The notes under the pieces: model-generated
What the model saw: only the letters and a program-made list of their open reading frames with translations
The model's database searches: none
What the model was told of the DNA's origin: nothing
Source: Branchipolynoe longqiensis
Taxonomy: Eukaryota; Annelida; Polychaeta; Phyllodocida; Polynoidae
Direction: 5' to 3'
DNA: 64,000 nucleotides
Assembly: GCA_030323885.1 (NCBI GenBank)
Contig: CM059194.1
Coordinates: 5,061,691-5,125,690 of the forward strand
Translations under genes and position numbers: made by a program
Part shown: piece after piece, positions 11,101 to 22,797 of the stretch
Numbering within the stretch: position 1 is the stretch's first letter
How the letters are laid out: every line of letters starts with the position of its first letter

Positions 11101-14100
11101 CACACTATACAGCAAGGGCTGTTCCCCTTCTAATATACATAGTGGTGTGTGCTGCACACTATACAGCACGGGCTGTTCCCCTTCTAATGTACAGAGTGGT
11201 GTGTGCTGCACACTATACATCACGGGCTGTTCCCCTTAATTCACCACCCTTCTAATACAGAGTGGTGTGTGCTGTACATTATACAGCACGGGCTGTTCCC
11301 CTTCTAATGTACAGAGTGGTGTGTGCTGCACACTATACAGCACGGGCTGTTCTCCTTCTAATGTACAGAGTGGTGTGTGCTGTACACTATACAGCGCGAG
11401 CTGTTCCCCTTCTAATGTACAGAGTGGTGTGTGCTGCACACTATACAGCACGGGCTGTTCCCCTTCTAATGTACAGAGTGGTGTGTGCTGCACACTATAC
11501 AGCAAGGGCTGTTCCCCTTCTAATGTACAGAGTGGTGTGTGCTGCACACTATACAGCAAGGGCTGTTCCCCTTCTAATGTACAGAGTGGTGTGTGCTGCA
11601 CACTATACAGCATGGGCTGTTCCCCTTCTAATGTACAGAGTGGTGTGTGCTGCACACTATGCAGCACGGGCTGTTCCCCTTCTAATGTACAGAGTGGTGT
11701 GTGCTGCACACTATACAGCAAGGGCTGTTCCCCTTCTAATGTACAGAGTGGTGTGTGCTGCACACTATACAGCAAGGGCTGTTCCCCTTCTAATGTACAG
11801 AGTGGTGTGTGCTGCACACTATACAGCACGGGCTGTTCCCCTTCTAATGTACAGAGTGGTGTGTGCTGCACACTATACAGCAAGGGCTGTTCCCCTTCTA
11901 ATGTACAGAGTGGTCTGTGCTGCACACTATACAGCACGGGCTGTTCCCCTTCTAATGTACAGAGTGGTGTGTGCTGCACACTATACAGCAAGGGCTGTTC
12001 CCCTTCTAATGTACAGAGTGGTGTGTGCTGCACACTATACAGCACGGGCTGTTCCCCTTCTAATGTACAGAGTGGTGTGTGCTGCACACTATACAGCACG
12101 GGCTGTTCGCCTTCTAATGTACAGAGTGGTGTGTGCTGCACACTATACAGCACGGGCTGTTCCCCTTCTAATGTACAGAGTGGTGTGTGCTGCACACTAT
12201 ACAGCACGGGCTGTTCCCCTTCTAATGTACAGAGTGGTGTGTGCTGCACACTATACAGCAAGGGCTGTTCCCCTTCTAATGTACAGAGTGGTCTGTGCTG
12301 CACACTATACAGCACGGGCTGTTCCCCTTCTAATGTACAGAGTGGTGTGTGCTGCACACTATACATCAAGGGCTGTTCCCCTTCTAATGTACAGAGTGGT
12401 GTGTGCTGCACACTATACAGCACGGGCTGTTCGCCTTCTAATGTACAGAGTGGTGTGTGCTGCACACAATACAGCAAGGGCTGTTCCCCTTCTAATGTAC
12501 AGAGTGGTGTGTGCTGCACACTATACAGCACGGGCTGTTCCCCTTCTAATGTACATAGTGGTGTGTGCTGCACACTATACATCGCGGGCTGTTCCCCTTC
12601 TAATGTACAGAGTGGTGTGTGCTGCACACTATACAGCACGGGCTGTTCCCCAATGTACAAGTGGTCTGCAACACGCTGTCCCCTTCTAATGTACAGAGTG
12701 GTGTGTGCTGCACACTATACAGCACGGGCTGTCCCTCTATGTACAGAGTGGTTGTGCTGCACACATACAGCAAGGGCTGTTCCCCTTCTAATGTACAGAG
12801 TGGTGTGTGCTGCACACTATACAGCACGGGCTGTTCCCCTTCTAATGTACAGAGTGGTGTGTGCTGCACACTATACAGCACGGGCTGTTCCCCTTCTAAT
12901 ATACAGAGTGGTCTGTGCTGCACACTATACAGCACGGGCTGTTCCCCTTCTAATGTACAGAGTGGTGTGTGCTGCACACTATACAGCACGGGCTGTTCCC
13001 CTTCTAATGTACAGAGTGGTGTGTGCTGCACACTATACAGCACGGGCTGTTCCCCTTCTAATGTACAGAGTGGTGTGTGCTGCACACTATACAGCACGGG
13101 CTGTTCCCCTTCTAATGTACAGAGTGGTCTGTGCTGCACACTATACAGCACGGGCTGTTCCCCTTCTAATGTACAGAGTGGTGTGTGCTGCACACTATAC
13201 AGCATGGGCTGTTCCCCTTCTAATGTACAGAGTGGTGTGTGCTGCACACTATACAGCACGGGCTGTTCCCCTTCTAATGTACAGAGTGGTGTGTGCTGCA
13301 CACTATACAGCACGGGCTGTTCCCCTTCTAATGTACAGAGTGGTCTGTGCTGCACACTATACAGCAAGGGCTGTTCGCCTTCTAATATACAGAGTGGTGT
13401 GTGCTGCACACTATACAGCACGGGCTGTTCCCCTTCTAATGTACAGAGTGGTCTGTGCTGCACACTATACAGCACGGGCTGTTCCCCTTCTAATGTACAG
13501 AGTGGTCTGTGCTGCACACTATACAGCAAGGGCTGTTCCCCTTCTAATGTACAGAGTGGTCTGTGCTGCACACTATACAGCAAGGGCTGTTCCCCTTCTA
13601 ATGTACAGAGGTGTGTGCTGCACACTATACCACGGGCTGTTCCCCTTCTAATGTACAGAGTGGTCTGTGCTGCACACTATACAGCACGGGCTGTTCCCCT
13701 TCTAATGTACAGAGTGGTCTGTGCTGCACACTATACAGCAAGGGCTGTTCGCCTTCTAATATACAGAGTGGTGTGTGCTGCACACTATACAGCATGGGCT
13801 GTTCCCCTTCTAATGTACAGAGTGGTGTGTGCTGCACACTATACAGCACGGGCTGTTCCCCTTCTAATGTACAGAGTGGTCTGTGCTGCACACTATACAG
13901 CAAGGGCTGTTCGCCTTCTAATATACAGAGTGGTGTGTGCTGCACATTATACAGCAGGGCTCCCCTTCTAATACAGAGTGTGTGTGCTGCACACATAAGC
14001 TGTTCCCCTTCTAATATACAGAGTGGTGTGTGCTGCACACTATACAGCAAGGGCTGTTCCCCTTCTAATGTACAGAGTGGTGTGTGCTGCACACTATACA

Positions 14101-15120
14101 GCACGGGCTGTTCCCCTTCTAATGTACAGAGTGGTGTGTGCTGCACACTATACAGCACGGGCTGTTCCCCTTCTAATGTACAGAGTGGTGTGTGCTGCAC
14201 ACTATACAGCACGGGCTGTTCCCCTTCTAATGTACAGAGTGGTGTGTGCTGCACACTATACAGCAAGGGCTGTTCCCCTTCTAATGTACAGAGTGGTGTG
14301 TGCTGCACACTATACAGCACGGGCTGTTCCCCTTCTAATGTACAGAGTGGTGTGTGCTGCACACTATACAGCACGGGCTGTTCCCCTTCTAATGTACAGA
14401 GTGGTGTGTGCTGCACACTATACAGCACGGGCTGTTCCCCTTCTAATGTACAGAGTGGTGTGTGCTGCACACTATACAGCACGGGCTGTTCCCCTTCTAA
14501 TGTACAGAGTGGTGTGTGCTGCACACTATACAGCACGGGCTGTTCCCCTTCTAATGTACAGAGTGGTGTGTGCTGCACACTATACAGCAAGGGCTGTTCC
14601 CCTTCTAATGTACAGAGTGGTGTGTGCTGCACACTATACAGCACGGGCTGTTCCCCTTCTAATGTACAGAGTGGTGTGTGCTGCACACTATACAGCACGG
14701 GCTGTTCCCCTTCTAATGTACAGAGTGGTGTGTGCTGCACACTATACAGCACGGGCTGTTCCCCTTCTAATGTACAGAGTGGTGTGTGCTGCACACTATA
14801 CAGCACGGGCTGTTCCCCTTCTAATGTACAGAGTGGTGTGTGCTGCACACTATACAGCACGGGCTGTTCACCTTCTAATGTACAGAGTGGTGTGTGCTGC
14901 ACACTATACAGCACGGGCTGTTCCCCTTCTAATGTACAGAGTGGTGTGTGCTGCACACTATACAGCACGGGCTGTTCAACTTCTAATGTACAGAGTGGTG
15001 TGTGCTGCACACTATACAGCACGGGCTGTTCCCCTTCTAATGTACAGAGTGGTGTGTGCTGCACACTATACAGCACGGGCTGTTCGCCTTCTAATGTACA
15101 GAGTGGTGTGTGCTGTACAC
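8167..15120 (+). repeat. 54-bp satellite array, about 129 units
   Basis: The unit reads 'taatgtacagagtggtgtgt', 'gctgcacactatacagcacg', 'ggctgttccccttc', which is 54 bp. Frequent variants are gtgtgtg/gtctgtg, cacggg/caaggg/catggg, cagc/catc, atgtac/atatac and ttccc/ttcgc. Because 54 is divisible by three, several frames stay open on both strands for hundreds of codons (for example 8171-10924 plus and 8676-10907 minus). I do not regard these as genes. Length-changing units cluster near 10910-10960, 11235-11260, 12650-12775, 13605-13640 and 13955-14010. Each unit can fold, because gtgctg and cagcac are complementary across a 9-nt loop. Confidence 0.97.
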
Positions 15121-15240
15121 AGGTCCCGTGCAGTTCCCGCACTCCACTGTAGAGGTTGGGGTGACCCAGGCCCTGTATGTCGTTCCTGCACACCCTGGTA
15201 GAGGGCATGACCCAGTGAAAGGTCTCGGTCCTGGGCCTTT
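15121..15240 (+). repeat. Two units of the 47-bp repeat abutting the 54-bp array
   Basis: Two diverged copies of 'gtagagggcagtgacccagg' followed by 'ccctgtatgtagttcccgca' lie directly after the 54-bp array. They have the same orientation as the larger array at 17826-18740. Confidence 0.8.
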
Positions 15241-15708
15241 GCAGTATCGTAGTGGAAGAACAGGAACGCAACACAGAGGTTTGGTATGCAAGTGGAGGAA
15301 TGCCTTTACTATCACACAGTACAGCTCTTATATTCTCCCAATCTCTTGGCAAGTAACAACATGCTCCCTCCCACCAGCAGGCCACCTCAATCCTGTAACA
15401 CAACTTTCATGCCAAACTCAATCCTGTAACACAACCTTCATTATCCATATTCTATTTCAGGCACATTCATTACTGCTCAGAGTAAGCAGCTTTCCTCTCA
15501 GCTTTTCCACTCTCGCTCTATAACTCTTCATTAACGCTTTAGGCCTGCTGCACTAAGTTAACCCTTTCCCAACTACAGACTATATACATCCCCCACCATT
15601 TCCAGTTAAAAAGATTCTGTGGACATGCTTTTTAACATAAATCGTAAACCCCACTAAAGTCTGTACATAAGTTTGTTCTCATCCTTCGTCCTCGTCTTCG
15701 ATCGCCTC
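15241..15708 (-). other. Possible LTR or 3' region of the gypsy relic
   Basis: This sits immediately downstream (minus strand) of the env-like relic. It contains a direct repeat of 'tcaatcctgtaacacaac' and, on the minus strand, a TATAAGAG-like motif. No paired LTR is visible in the window, so the assignment rests on position only. Confidence 0.3.
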
Positions 15709-16700
15709 TTAGTTGACCTGCACCATTAGCTCCTGGCAGAGTTCTTGCAACTCTATTTCGGTCATCCCGATCGTGAGGCTTGGATCTGATCCCAAGTGGG
15801 AAACAGCTCTCTCATTGGCGGGCCCCTGCTTATGGGCATCGGTGTCATCGGCAGCTGTAATTTCTGAATCATGACGGGGACGCTTGGGGCAGCCGGAGCG
15901 AAGCAACGGGCCTGCTGTGACTGGCCCTCCCCCTTGGGCGGGGCTTGCATTCTCCCTAATTGCCCTCTTGGAATAGTAGGCATGCAGACCCGGTAGTATT
16001 ATTATTACTACTATCGTGTCACCATTACTGCTAAACATCACATAATGTCCCGGTTCCAGCATAGTGGACCACTCGTCTTCCAGGTCCGACTGTTCCTTCC
16101 AGATGAGCTTGATTTTGGACCAGCAGAATTCGGTTTGCATTATCTTGCACCAAGGACCGGGTCATGTTCATTACTGACACCATCTGAACCGCATGATGTT
16201 TAAGTTTTTGGTGTCCTGCATACACTTCCCTGATTATCTTCTGTAGTTTCTGCACATCGGCCGAAGTTGCCACACCGAACATCGATCATGCAGCCACCCC
16301 AACAAAGTCGAACAAGCCTCCTCCTCTTACAGGTGAACGTTAGTTCGAGGACTGGTTGTATTAACGAGAGTTGTTCTGGTCCCTCCTCCCCTCCCATTCA
16401 CTTTCGTAGCCTCCTCACACGCTCCCTCCACAGCTGTCCATCCTCTTTTCTTGTCCATGCATCTGCTTTTCCAATGATGTGCGATATGTTTTCCAGCCAC
16501 TTTCCCTTGTAGTACTGCTGGTGGGGAGATGGTAATCGCCACTGTCCATGCTCCCGCAACCGTTCGGATAGAGCTCGTTTCTATTATCTCTACTCCATCA
16601 TGGGTGAACAGGTCTGTGGTTGGTCCCATCCAACTCACTCCCAGTAGTACCAGTATGCAACACATGGCTACCATGTTTGTGGTCCCCCGTTCCACTCACT
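15709..16700 (-). pseudogene. Env-like (F-type) glycoprotein relic of a Ty3/gypsy element
   Basis: In broken frames on the minus strand there is a hydrophobic N-terminal segment (about 16610-16670), then a charged region, then a GLFDFVG motif right after an Arg/Gly-rich stretch (about 16295-16330). A heptad-like segment follows, and near 15960-16010 there is a hydrophobic segment fitting a transmembrane anchor with a cytoplasmic tail. This order resembles the F-type envelope proteins of gypsy/errantivirus-like elements, in which a basic cleavage site precedes the fusion peptide. An in-frame stop follows the fusion-like motif and frame shifts occur on both sides. The copy is therefore dead. 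It lies downstream of RNase H with no integrase between. Confidence 0.65.
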
Positions 16701-16859
16701 TACTTACTTTTATATTTATTTTTTTCATTTATTTTTGTTAATTTGATCTTTTTACATTTTTAAATAACATTTTTTGTGAGAAAACGAAAAGCTTTTCTAC
16801 CTGCACCACAGTACCACCACTGCCACACACAGTCTCAAACTCTGCACCCTGTAGGTACG

Positions 16860-17520
16860 GTCTCATTTTGTGAGTGCATAAATCACTGCGAAGGCCTCCT
16901 CAATAATTGGGTATCGCTGCTGGGTCTCTGACAGTTGCTTTGATATGTACGTGATGGGGCGCTCAATGCAGTTCTCACCTGATTCCACCAATATTGCTCC
17001 CACAAACCAATCCGAGGCATCCGTATCCAGCCAGTTGGTCGGTTCGGGGATATGCAAACACCACATCTTTGAATAGTGCATCCCGCACAGCTTCCGACGA
17101 TTTGTTGCACATGTCTGTCCAGACAAACAGTTGGAACCATTCTGTCAGCTCTGTCAGTGGCCGAGAAATTTCCGCATATCCTGGTATTAGTGACCTCTAA
17201 TACCCTGTCATCCCCAGTAATCGGCATACCCCTTTCACATTGATGGGAGGTGCCATCTCACGGATGGCCTCCACGTTCTCCAGACATGGCCTGAGTCTCT
17301 GTGTGCTCACGATAAATCCCAGCAGTTTAACCTCCGTTAACCCATAGTGACACTTTGAATCTTTTGCCGTCAACCCATGATCTTCGAATGACATTGTCAG
17401 GGTATCGGTGGTTGTGATGGATGCCTCTCTCTTGGGAAATATCTTCGGGAATTGTTTTTTCCAATAGTCCATTTCGGCATAGGCACCTGCCATTTTTTCA
17501 TCTCCTCCCCTCCTCTGCAA
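16860..17520 (-). pseudogene. Ty3/gypsy RT-RNase H relic
   Basis: On the minus strand, the RT end is recognisable from 'KCHYGLTEVKLLGFIVST' and 'GVCRLLGMTGY' (17200-17420). After a frame shift, the RNase H start follows: DTDASDWFVGAILVE and 'RPITYISKQLSETQQRYPIIE' (16863-17040). These are the connection and RNase H segments of a chromovirus/gypsy-type pol. The RT catalytic region upstream is missing and replaced by a CACACC repeat at 17535. Only about 160 bp separate RNase H from the env-like frame, so the integrase has been lost. Confidence 0.85.
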
Positions 17521-17534
17521 GGGTGGGTATTGCT

Positions 17535-17825
17535 TCTGGCCCAACTTAACTACACCCACACCCATACCCACACACCCACACCCATACCCACACACCCACA
17601 CACCCAAACCCACACACCCACATCACACCGACAACGACACTCACATACCCACATCACACCCACACCCACACCCCCACTCCCACACCCACATCACACCCAC
17701 ACCCCAACCACACCCACACCCACACTCACACCCACACCCACACCCATACCCACACCCACACCCACACCCACACCCACACCCACACCCTCACCCACACCCA
17801 CACCCATACCCACACCACACCTCAC
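17535..17825. repeat. (CACACC)n microsatellite
   Basis: This is a nearly pure cacacccacaccc run with interspersed catacc variants. It separates the gypsy relic from the 47-bp array. Confidence 0.95.
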
Positions 17826-18740
17826 CCCCACACTGTATGTAGTTCCCACACACCCCGGTAGAGGGCAGTGACCCAGGTCCTGTATGTAGTTCCCATACAC
17901 CCCAGGAGAGGGCAGTGACCCAGGTCCTGTATGTAGTTCCCGCACACCCCAGTAGAGGGAAGTGACCCATGCCCCATATGTAATTCCCACACACCTGGCA
18001 GAGGGCAGTGACCCAGGCCCTGTATGTAGTTCCCACACACCTGGCAGAGGGCAGTGACCCAGGTCCTGTATGTAGTTCCCACACACCCCAGTAGAGGGAA
18101 GTGACCTAGGCCCCATATGTAATTCCCACACACCTGGCAGAAGGCAGTGACCTGGGTCCTGTATGTAGTTCCCGCACACCCCGGTAGAGGGCAGTGACCC
18201 GGGCCTGGTATGTAGTTCCAGCACACCCCTGTAGAGGGCAGTGACCCGGGCCATGTATGTAGTTCCAGCACACCCCTGTAGAGGGCAGTGACCCAGACTA
18301 TGTATGTAGTTCCAGCACACCCCTGTAGAGGGCAGTGACCCAGGTCATGTGTGTTTAGCTTAGTTCCAGCACACGCTGGTAGAGGGCAGTGACCCAGGCC
18401 CTGTATGTAGTTCCCGCACACCCCTGTAGAGGGCAGTGACCCAGGCCGTGCATGTAGTTCCCACACACCCCGACCGAGGGCAGTGCCCCAGCCCTGTGTG
18501 TGTAGTTCCAGCACACCCCGGTAGAGGGCAGTGCCCCAGCCCTGTGTGTGTAGTTCCAGCACACCCCGGTAGAGGGCAGTGTCCCGGGCCATGCATGTAG
18601 TTCCCGCACACCCCTGTAGAGGGCAGTGACCCAGGCCTGTGTGTCTAGTTCCCGCACGCCCCGGTAGAGGGCAGTGACCCAGCCTTGTGTGTAATTCCCG
18701 CACACCGAGGTAGAGGGCAGTGACCCGGGGCGGTGCGTGG
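17826..18740 (+). repeat. 47-bp minisatellite, about 19 copies
   Basis: The unit has 'tagttcccacacaccccggt', 'agagggcagtgacccaggtc' and 'ctgtatg'. Unit length varies slightly (about 44-49 bp). Variants include 'cctggcaga' for 'ccccggtaga' and tagttccagc for tagttcccac. Two more units sit at 15121-15240. Confidence 0.93.
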
Positions 18741-19089
18741 GTCTGGGCGGGCTGTGAGGAATGATGCGGTGCCTGAGGACTTGTCGTTGAGCCCTGGCTA
18801 TAGGGCACCTCTGGGGTTAACCCTAATCAACAGGACGCGGCCCAAACCACGCCCCTCTTTACTGACGCAATCTGCGCCAACACTGTAAGAAATCTGCCAT
18901 GCTTCTTTCTACTGTTATCCTTATGTCTATGATTAAGTGGATGGGCATGTAGTGGGTGTATGCTATGCATATATACATATATGCGTGTGTGATGTATATA
19001 CAGATACAAAATGTCATGTAATGCAAAGTCACGTACAGTGGTCTAATTCTGCCTTTAACATTGTTTGCATAATTCGTCTTGCCTTTCTG
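18741..19089. other. No gene seen
   Basis: This is AT-leaning sequence with a short TATATG patch near 18965-19000. I recognise nothing in it. Confidence 0.4.
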
Positions 19090-19885
19090 GTTTGTTAGGG
19101 AATGAAGTAGATTTTGATAGAGACTGAATGGCTGGGGAGTGTGGGCTGTGTGTGGTCTATGTGTGGCATGTGGTATGTTTTGCATGGTGTGTGGTGTATG
19201 GTGTGATGTACGTGGTGTGTATGTGTGATGTGTGTTGTGTGGTATGTGGTTTGAGTTGTGTTGTGGCTGTTGCGTGGAGTGTGTTCAGTTGTGTGTGTGT
19301 GTAGGGTGGTGTGTGGTGTGCGTTGTGCAGTGTGTGATGTGTGTTGGTATGGTTGTGTGTAGGTTGGTCAGTGTTGCATGGTGTATCTTGCATAGTATGT
19401 GTTCTGGGTTGATGTGGTTATTTCTTGTGTGGTGTGTGTTAGTGTGGTTGTGTAGTGTGTGTTGTGTAGTGTGTGTTCATGTGGTTGTGTAGTATGTGTT
19501 GTGTGGTGTATGTTGTGTTGTATTTGCTATGTGTTGGGGTGGTTGTGTGTAGTTTGGTGGAAGCTGTGTTGTGTGTGTTGTGTAGTGCGTGGTGTGATGT
19601 GTGTGATGTGTTCTGTGTTGGGGTGGTTGTGTCTAGTTTGGTGTAAGCTGTGTAGTGTGCATTGTGTAATGTGTGGTGCGATGTGTGTAGTATGTCTTTC
19701 TGTGTTAGGGTGATTGTGTGTAGTGTGATGTAAGCTGTGTAGTGTGTGTTGTGTAGTGTGTGGTATGTGTTCTGTGTTGGTGTGGTTGTGTGCAACATGG
19801 TGTATGATGCTGTGGTTGTGTAATATGTGGTGTGTGTTGTGTAGTGTATCCCTCGTGTTATATGGTTGTATGTAGCTTGTGTGTG
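19090..19885 (+). repeat. GT-rich degenerate repeat (tgtgtggtgtg)
   Basis: About 800 bp consist almost wholly of tgtgtg, gtagtgtg and ttgtgt words with irregular period. The plus strand is strongly depleted of C. It gives Val/Cys-rich (plus) and His/Thr-rich (minus) frames that are artefacts. Confidence 0.9.
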
Positions 19886-20044
19886 TGGAGAGGATATATG
19901 ACTAGCCATCGATTGCCATTGGTAGATGAGCCCCAGAACGCTCACTTTTATACAATATTCCCACACTCTGACTTTAAGGCCTGGTCCTGCCGCTAGGGTC
20001 GCCAGGAGGATGAACCGATTATTGAGCGGACGACATGGGTGGTT

Positions 20045-20470
20045 GATTGTTGGAGTTTTACATTCTGGAAACATCTAAGGACATATACGGATGGGTACCG
20101 ACTTGTGCCAGTGCATACTCAAGATGACTTTCTAGTGCTTTTTGTTTGTTTGTCTGAGTTTTACTTCCTGGCAACATCTAAGGTCATTTCAGGATGGGTA
20201 CCAACTTGTGACAGTGCACACTCATGGCAACTTTGTAGTGCTGCGGTGTTGGGAAATCGGGGCACCAGCACCAGGACCGGATATCCCCCTCAGTCACATT
20301 AACCGGACACTGAGCTAATCAGTCCTTGCCCTATCCTATTAATACCGAGCGACAGGCTGGGAAGCGACAAGTATCAATTTTAAAGTCATTGGTTTGACTC
20401 GACCGGGAGCTGAATTCCCGACCTTCCACACGCGAGTACCGCGCTCGACCGATTAGGCCACCGCGTCCTT
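20045..20470 (-). repeat. SINE family A, full copy plus an extra tail fragment (minus)
   Basis: On the minus strand the tRNA-like head is at about 20390-20470: a box A region with 'ggcctaatcggtcgagcgc' and a box B-like 'gggaattcagctccc'. The body follows, and the end 'gatgttgccagga' is near 20170. A second 3' tail lies at 20045-20145 in the same orientation, so two insertions or a tail duplication are involved. Confidence 0.88.
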
Positions 20471-20528
20471 TACCGGACGTATCACACATGACAAACACCA
20501 CAAAATGTTGCCTTTGGCTTCAAGCTGA

Positions 20529-21014
20529 AGCCCCAGTCACACCTACCCGGATCAGAGGCCGGACGAACACCGGACCATCATCCGGGGTGGTCCATGGCAA
20601 TCTGGGGTGATCCGTGGCTCGTCCGTGGCTCATCCGTTGTGGTCCAAGTGGTCCGGCCTGGTCTGGTGTGATCCGTGGCTGGTCCGTGGTCCGCCCCGGA
20701 TGTTTTAAAATGTTTAAAACATCAGGGGCGGTCCGCGGCATCCGGGTTCGATCCGGCATGGTAGTAGTAGTGGTAGTAGTAGCAAAACAGCCCCGGACCA
20801 CCCCAGGACAGCCCGGACAGGCCCCGCTTCACAACCGGACTAACCGGACCACTCCCCGACCACCCCCGGACCGCACCGGGTAGGTGTGACCGCGAGGCAA
20901 ACAACGATGAAAATAGCGATTTTATCCGGGGCTGTCCTGGACAGTCCGGACAACTGGTCCGGGGGTGGTCCGGCTCAAAATCCGGGGCTCGTCCGGGTAG
21001 GTGTGACTGGGGCT
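20529..21014. mobile_element. Foldback MITE with 22+ bp TIRs (Harbinger-like)
   Basis: The left end AGCCCCAGTCACACCTACCC is mirrored exactly at 20995-21014. Flanks are TGA and TTA, close to a 3-bp TWA target duplication. The interior is saturated with tccgtgg/tccgg words. It has a central near-perfect palindrome around gatgttttaaa-atg-tttaaaacatc (about 20691-20732). No ORF is present. Confidence 0.85.
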
Positions 21015-21074
21015 TTAGGAGGAGCCAGATTTGGGCTGTAAGATGGACTTGCGGTATTTAAACCTGATAAAGCG

Positions 21075-21398
21075 TACCGTGCGTGGTGGCTGAATCGGTA
21101 CAGCACAGGCCTCGTGTGCGGGAGATCGGGAGTTCGGTTCCCGGTCGAGTCAAACCAATGACTTATCAAATTGATACATGTCGCTTCCTAGCCTGGCACC
21201 TGGCATTAATAGGATAGGGCAAAGACACATTGGTTCAGTGTCAGGTTAATGTGACTGAGTGGGATATTAGGTCATGGCCAGCGGCCTGACTTCCCAGTGG
21301 GGCAACACTATATAGTCGCAATGAGTGTGCACTGTCACAAGTCAGTACCCATCCTGATATGACCTCAGATGTTGCCAGGATGTAAAACTCCAACAACC
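21075..21398 (+). repeat. SINE family A, full-length copy (plus)
   Basis: This is the clearest full copy. The head has 'gtggctgaatcggtacagc' (box A-like) and 'gagttcggttcccgg' (box B-like). The body has 'acttatcaaattgatacatg' and 'cctggcattaatagg'. The copy ends at 'gatgttgccaggatgtaaaa' with a ctccaacaacc tail. A pol III-type internal promoter is inferred from the boxes. Confidence 0.92.
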
Positions 21399-21459
21399 GA
21401 CCAACCTTATAAATCAACAACTCCCATATTCATTCCAACATAGCGTGCGTGAAAACCAA

Positions 21460-21640
21460 CTCCCCAATGAGCCCCCCCCCCCCACACACACTAGATGATG
21501 AGCTCCCCCCCCACCCCGCGACAATAGCTCACCTCACATTGCCACACCCATGCACCCCCCATCTCCCTCAATCCCCAACACCCAACACACTCCCCCACTC
21601 CCCACCCATCACTATAACGAATCAACATACAATTACATCC
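21460..21640 (+). repeat. C-rich low-complexity stretch
   Basis: The stretch contains a poly-C run of about 13 bases, cacacaca, and cccaca/ctcccc words. It is not coding. Confidence 0.75.
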
Positions 21641-21849
21641 AAAGTGTTCTCCTGGAAATGAGATAGTTCGGTCAATTTCCCACGCTCCTGATGGTGGTGC
21701 CCGGCGGCATCACTTTGATGTGCTTTGATCTCACAGCTCGCTGGGTCTCATGATACTCGCCACTTGACACCACTGTGTAATTGCACTAATATCCAGGGAT
21801 TGGAACATGAAAGAGTCCACCTTTTCTATGACCACAACAAGTGCTGCTT

Positions 21850-22150
21850 TAATTAAAGCTACATAATTCGATGATTTTGAGGTTCTACTTTGTGTCTTTT
21901 AGGAACATGTGTTGGGTTGATCACTATGATGTACATTAATCTAAAGTAGAAGTAACTTCTACTAAAGAAATGTTAACTTTGGCAATTTTTGAAGTGGAAA
22001 CTTGTGAAATAGTTTTGGGATGCACATCAACATGTTGGAGAGCACAAACTTGTGTAACTTACAACAGCGACAGGTTCTCTTATATTGACTTAGAATTCAT
22101 TCTACTCACGAATACATGGTTAATAAGTAACCTACTATTTAAGTTGGATC
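21850..22150. mobile_element. Family T MITE fragment
   Basis: The left end 'ttaaagctacataattcgat' and following text ('gtagaagtaactt', 'taactttggcaat') match the family T copies at 6058 and 52381. The right terminus is not clear. Confidence 0.55.
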
Positions 22151-22797
22151 GTTCATGAGTCAGTATACTAAGATGTGGGACCCTATTAACATATGGGATG
22201 GGATGGTAAATTAAAAGTCTCTAGCTGGTCCTGTCCTTAGTGTGTCCTCCCTGCTCCTTGTCCAAGTGAGAATGTCTGCAGAGGCTGGCTTTATATAGGC
22301 TGTGAGCGAACTTAGGGCACCAGTCATTTTCAAAAGGCACAAGGGTGGCGCTAGTGGTACAAATTACGCAGTGGAAATGGAATTTTCCAGCAATACGATT
22401 CAGATATGCAAATTAAGAAGACAATTGCATTGGTTACAGCACCATAACAGTAATCGATAGGTGATGGCATGCATACAATCGCAGCGTCTCTGGTAGATGG
22501 CAGCACCAGTGTCAATAAGAAGGAACAAAGAGTTACATAGGAGATATAAACCCAATGTTACGGAATACTTCAGTCAGTGATAACAATTCACAAAGAACTA
22601 CAGATTAGTGACGGCTCAGTTCAGGTTTCATTGTTCAGGTAGATATGAAAAGTGCCCTAGAGTCATGGCAGGGGATACGATTTCGAGTGGCCAATTACCC
22701 ATGTTCCAGTCAACATGCACAATGTACAAACAAATACACAGGAAAGTTCATCGCGATAAATATCAACATTTTATTAAACAACAAAAGATTAACACTC
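22151..22797. other. No gene seen
   Basis: This region holds a TATA-like 'tttatatagg' near 22290 but no coding frame or repeat that I recognise. Confidence 0.4.
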
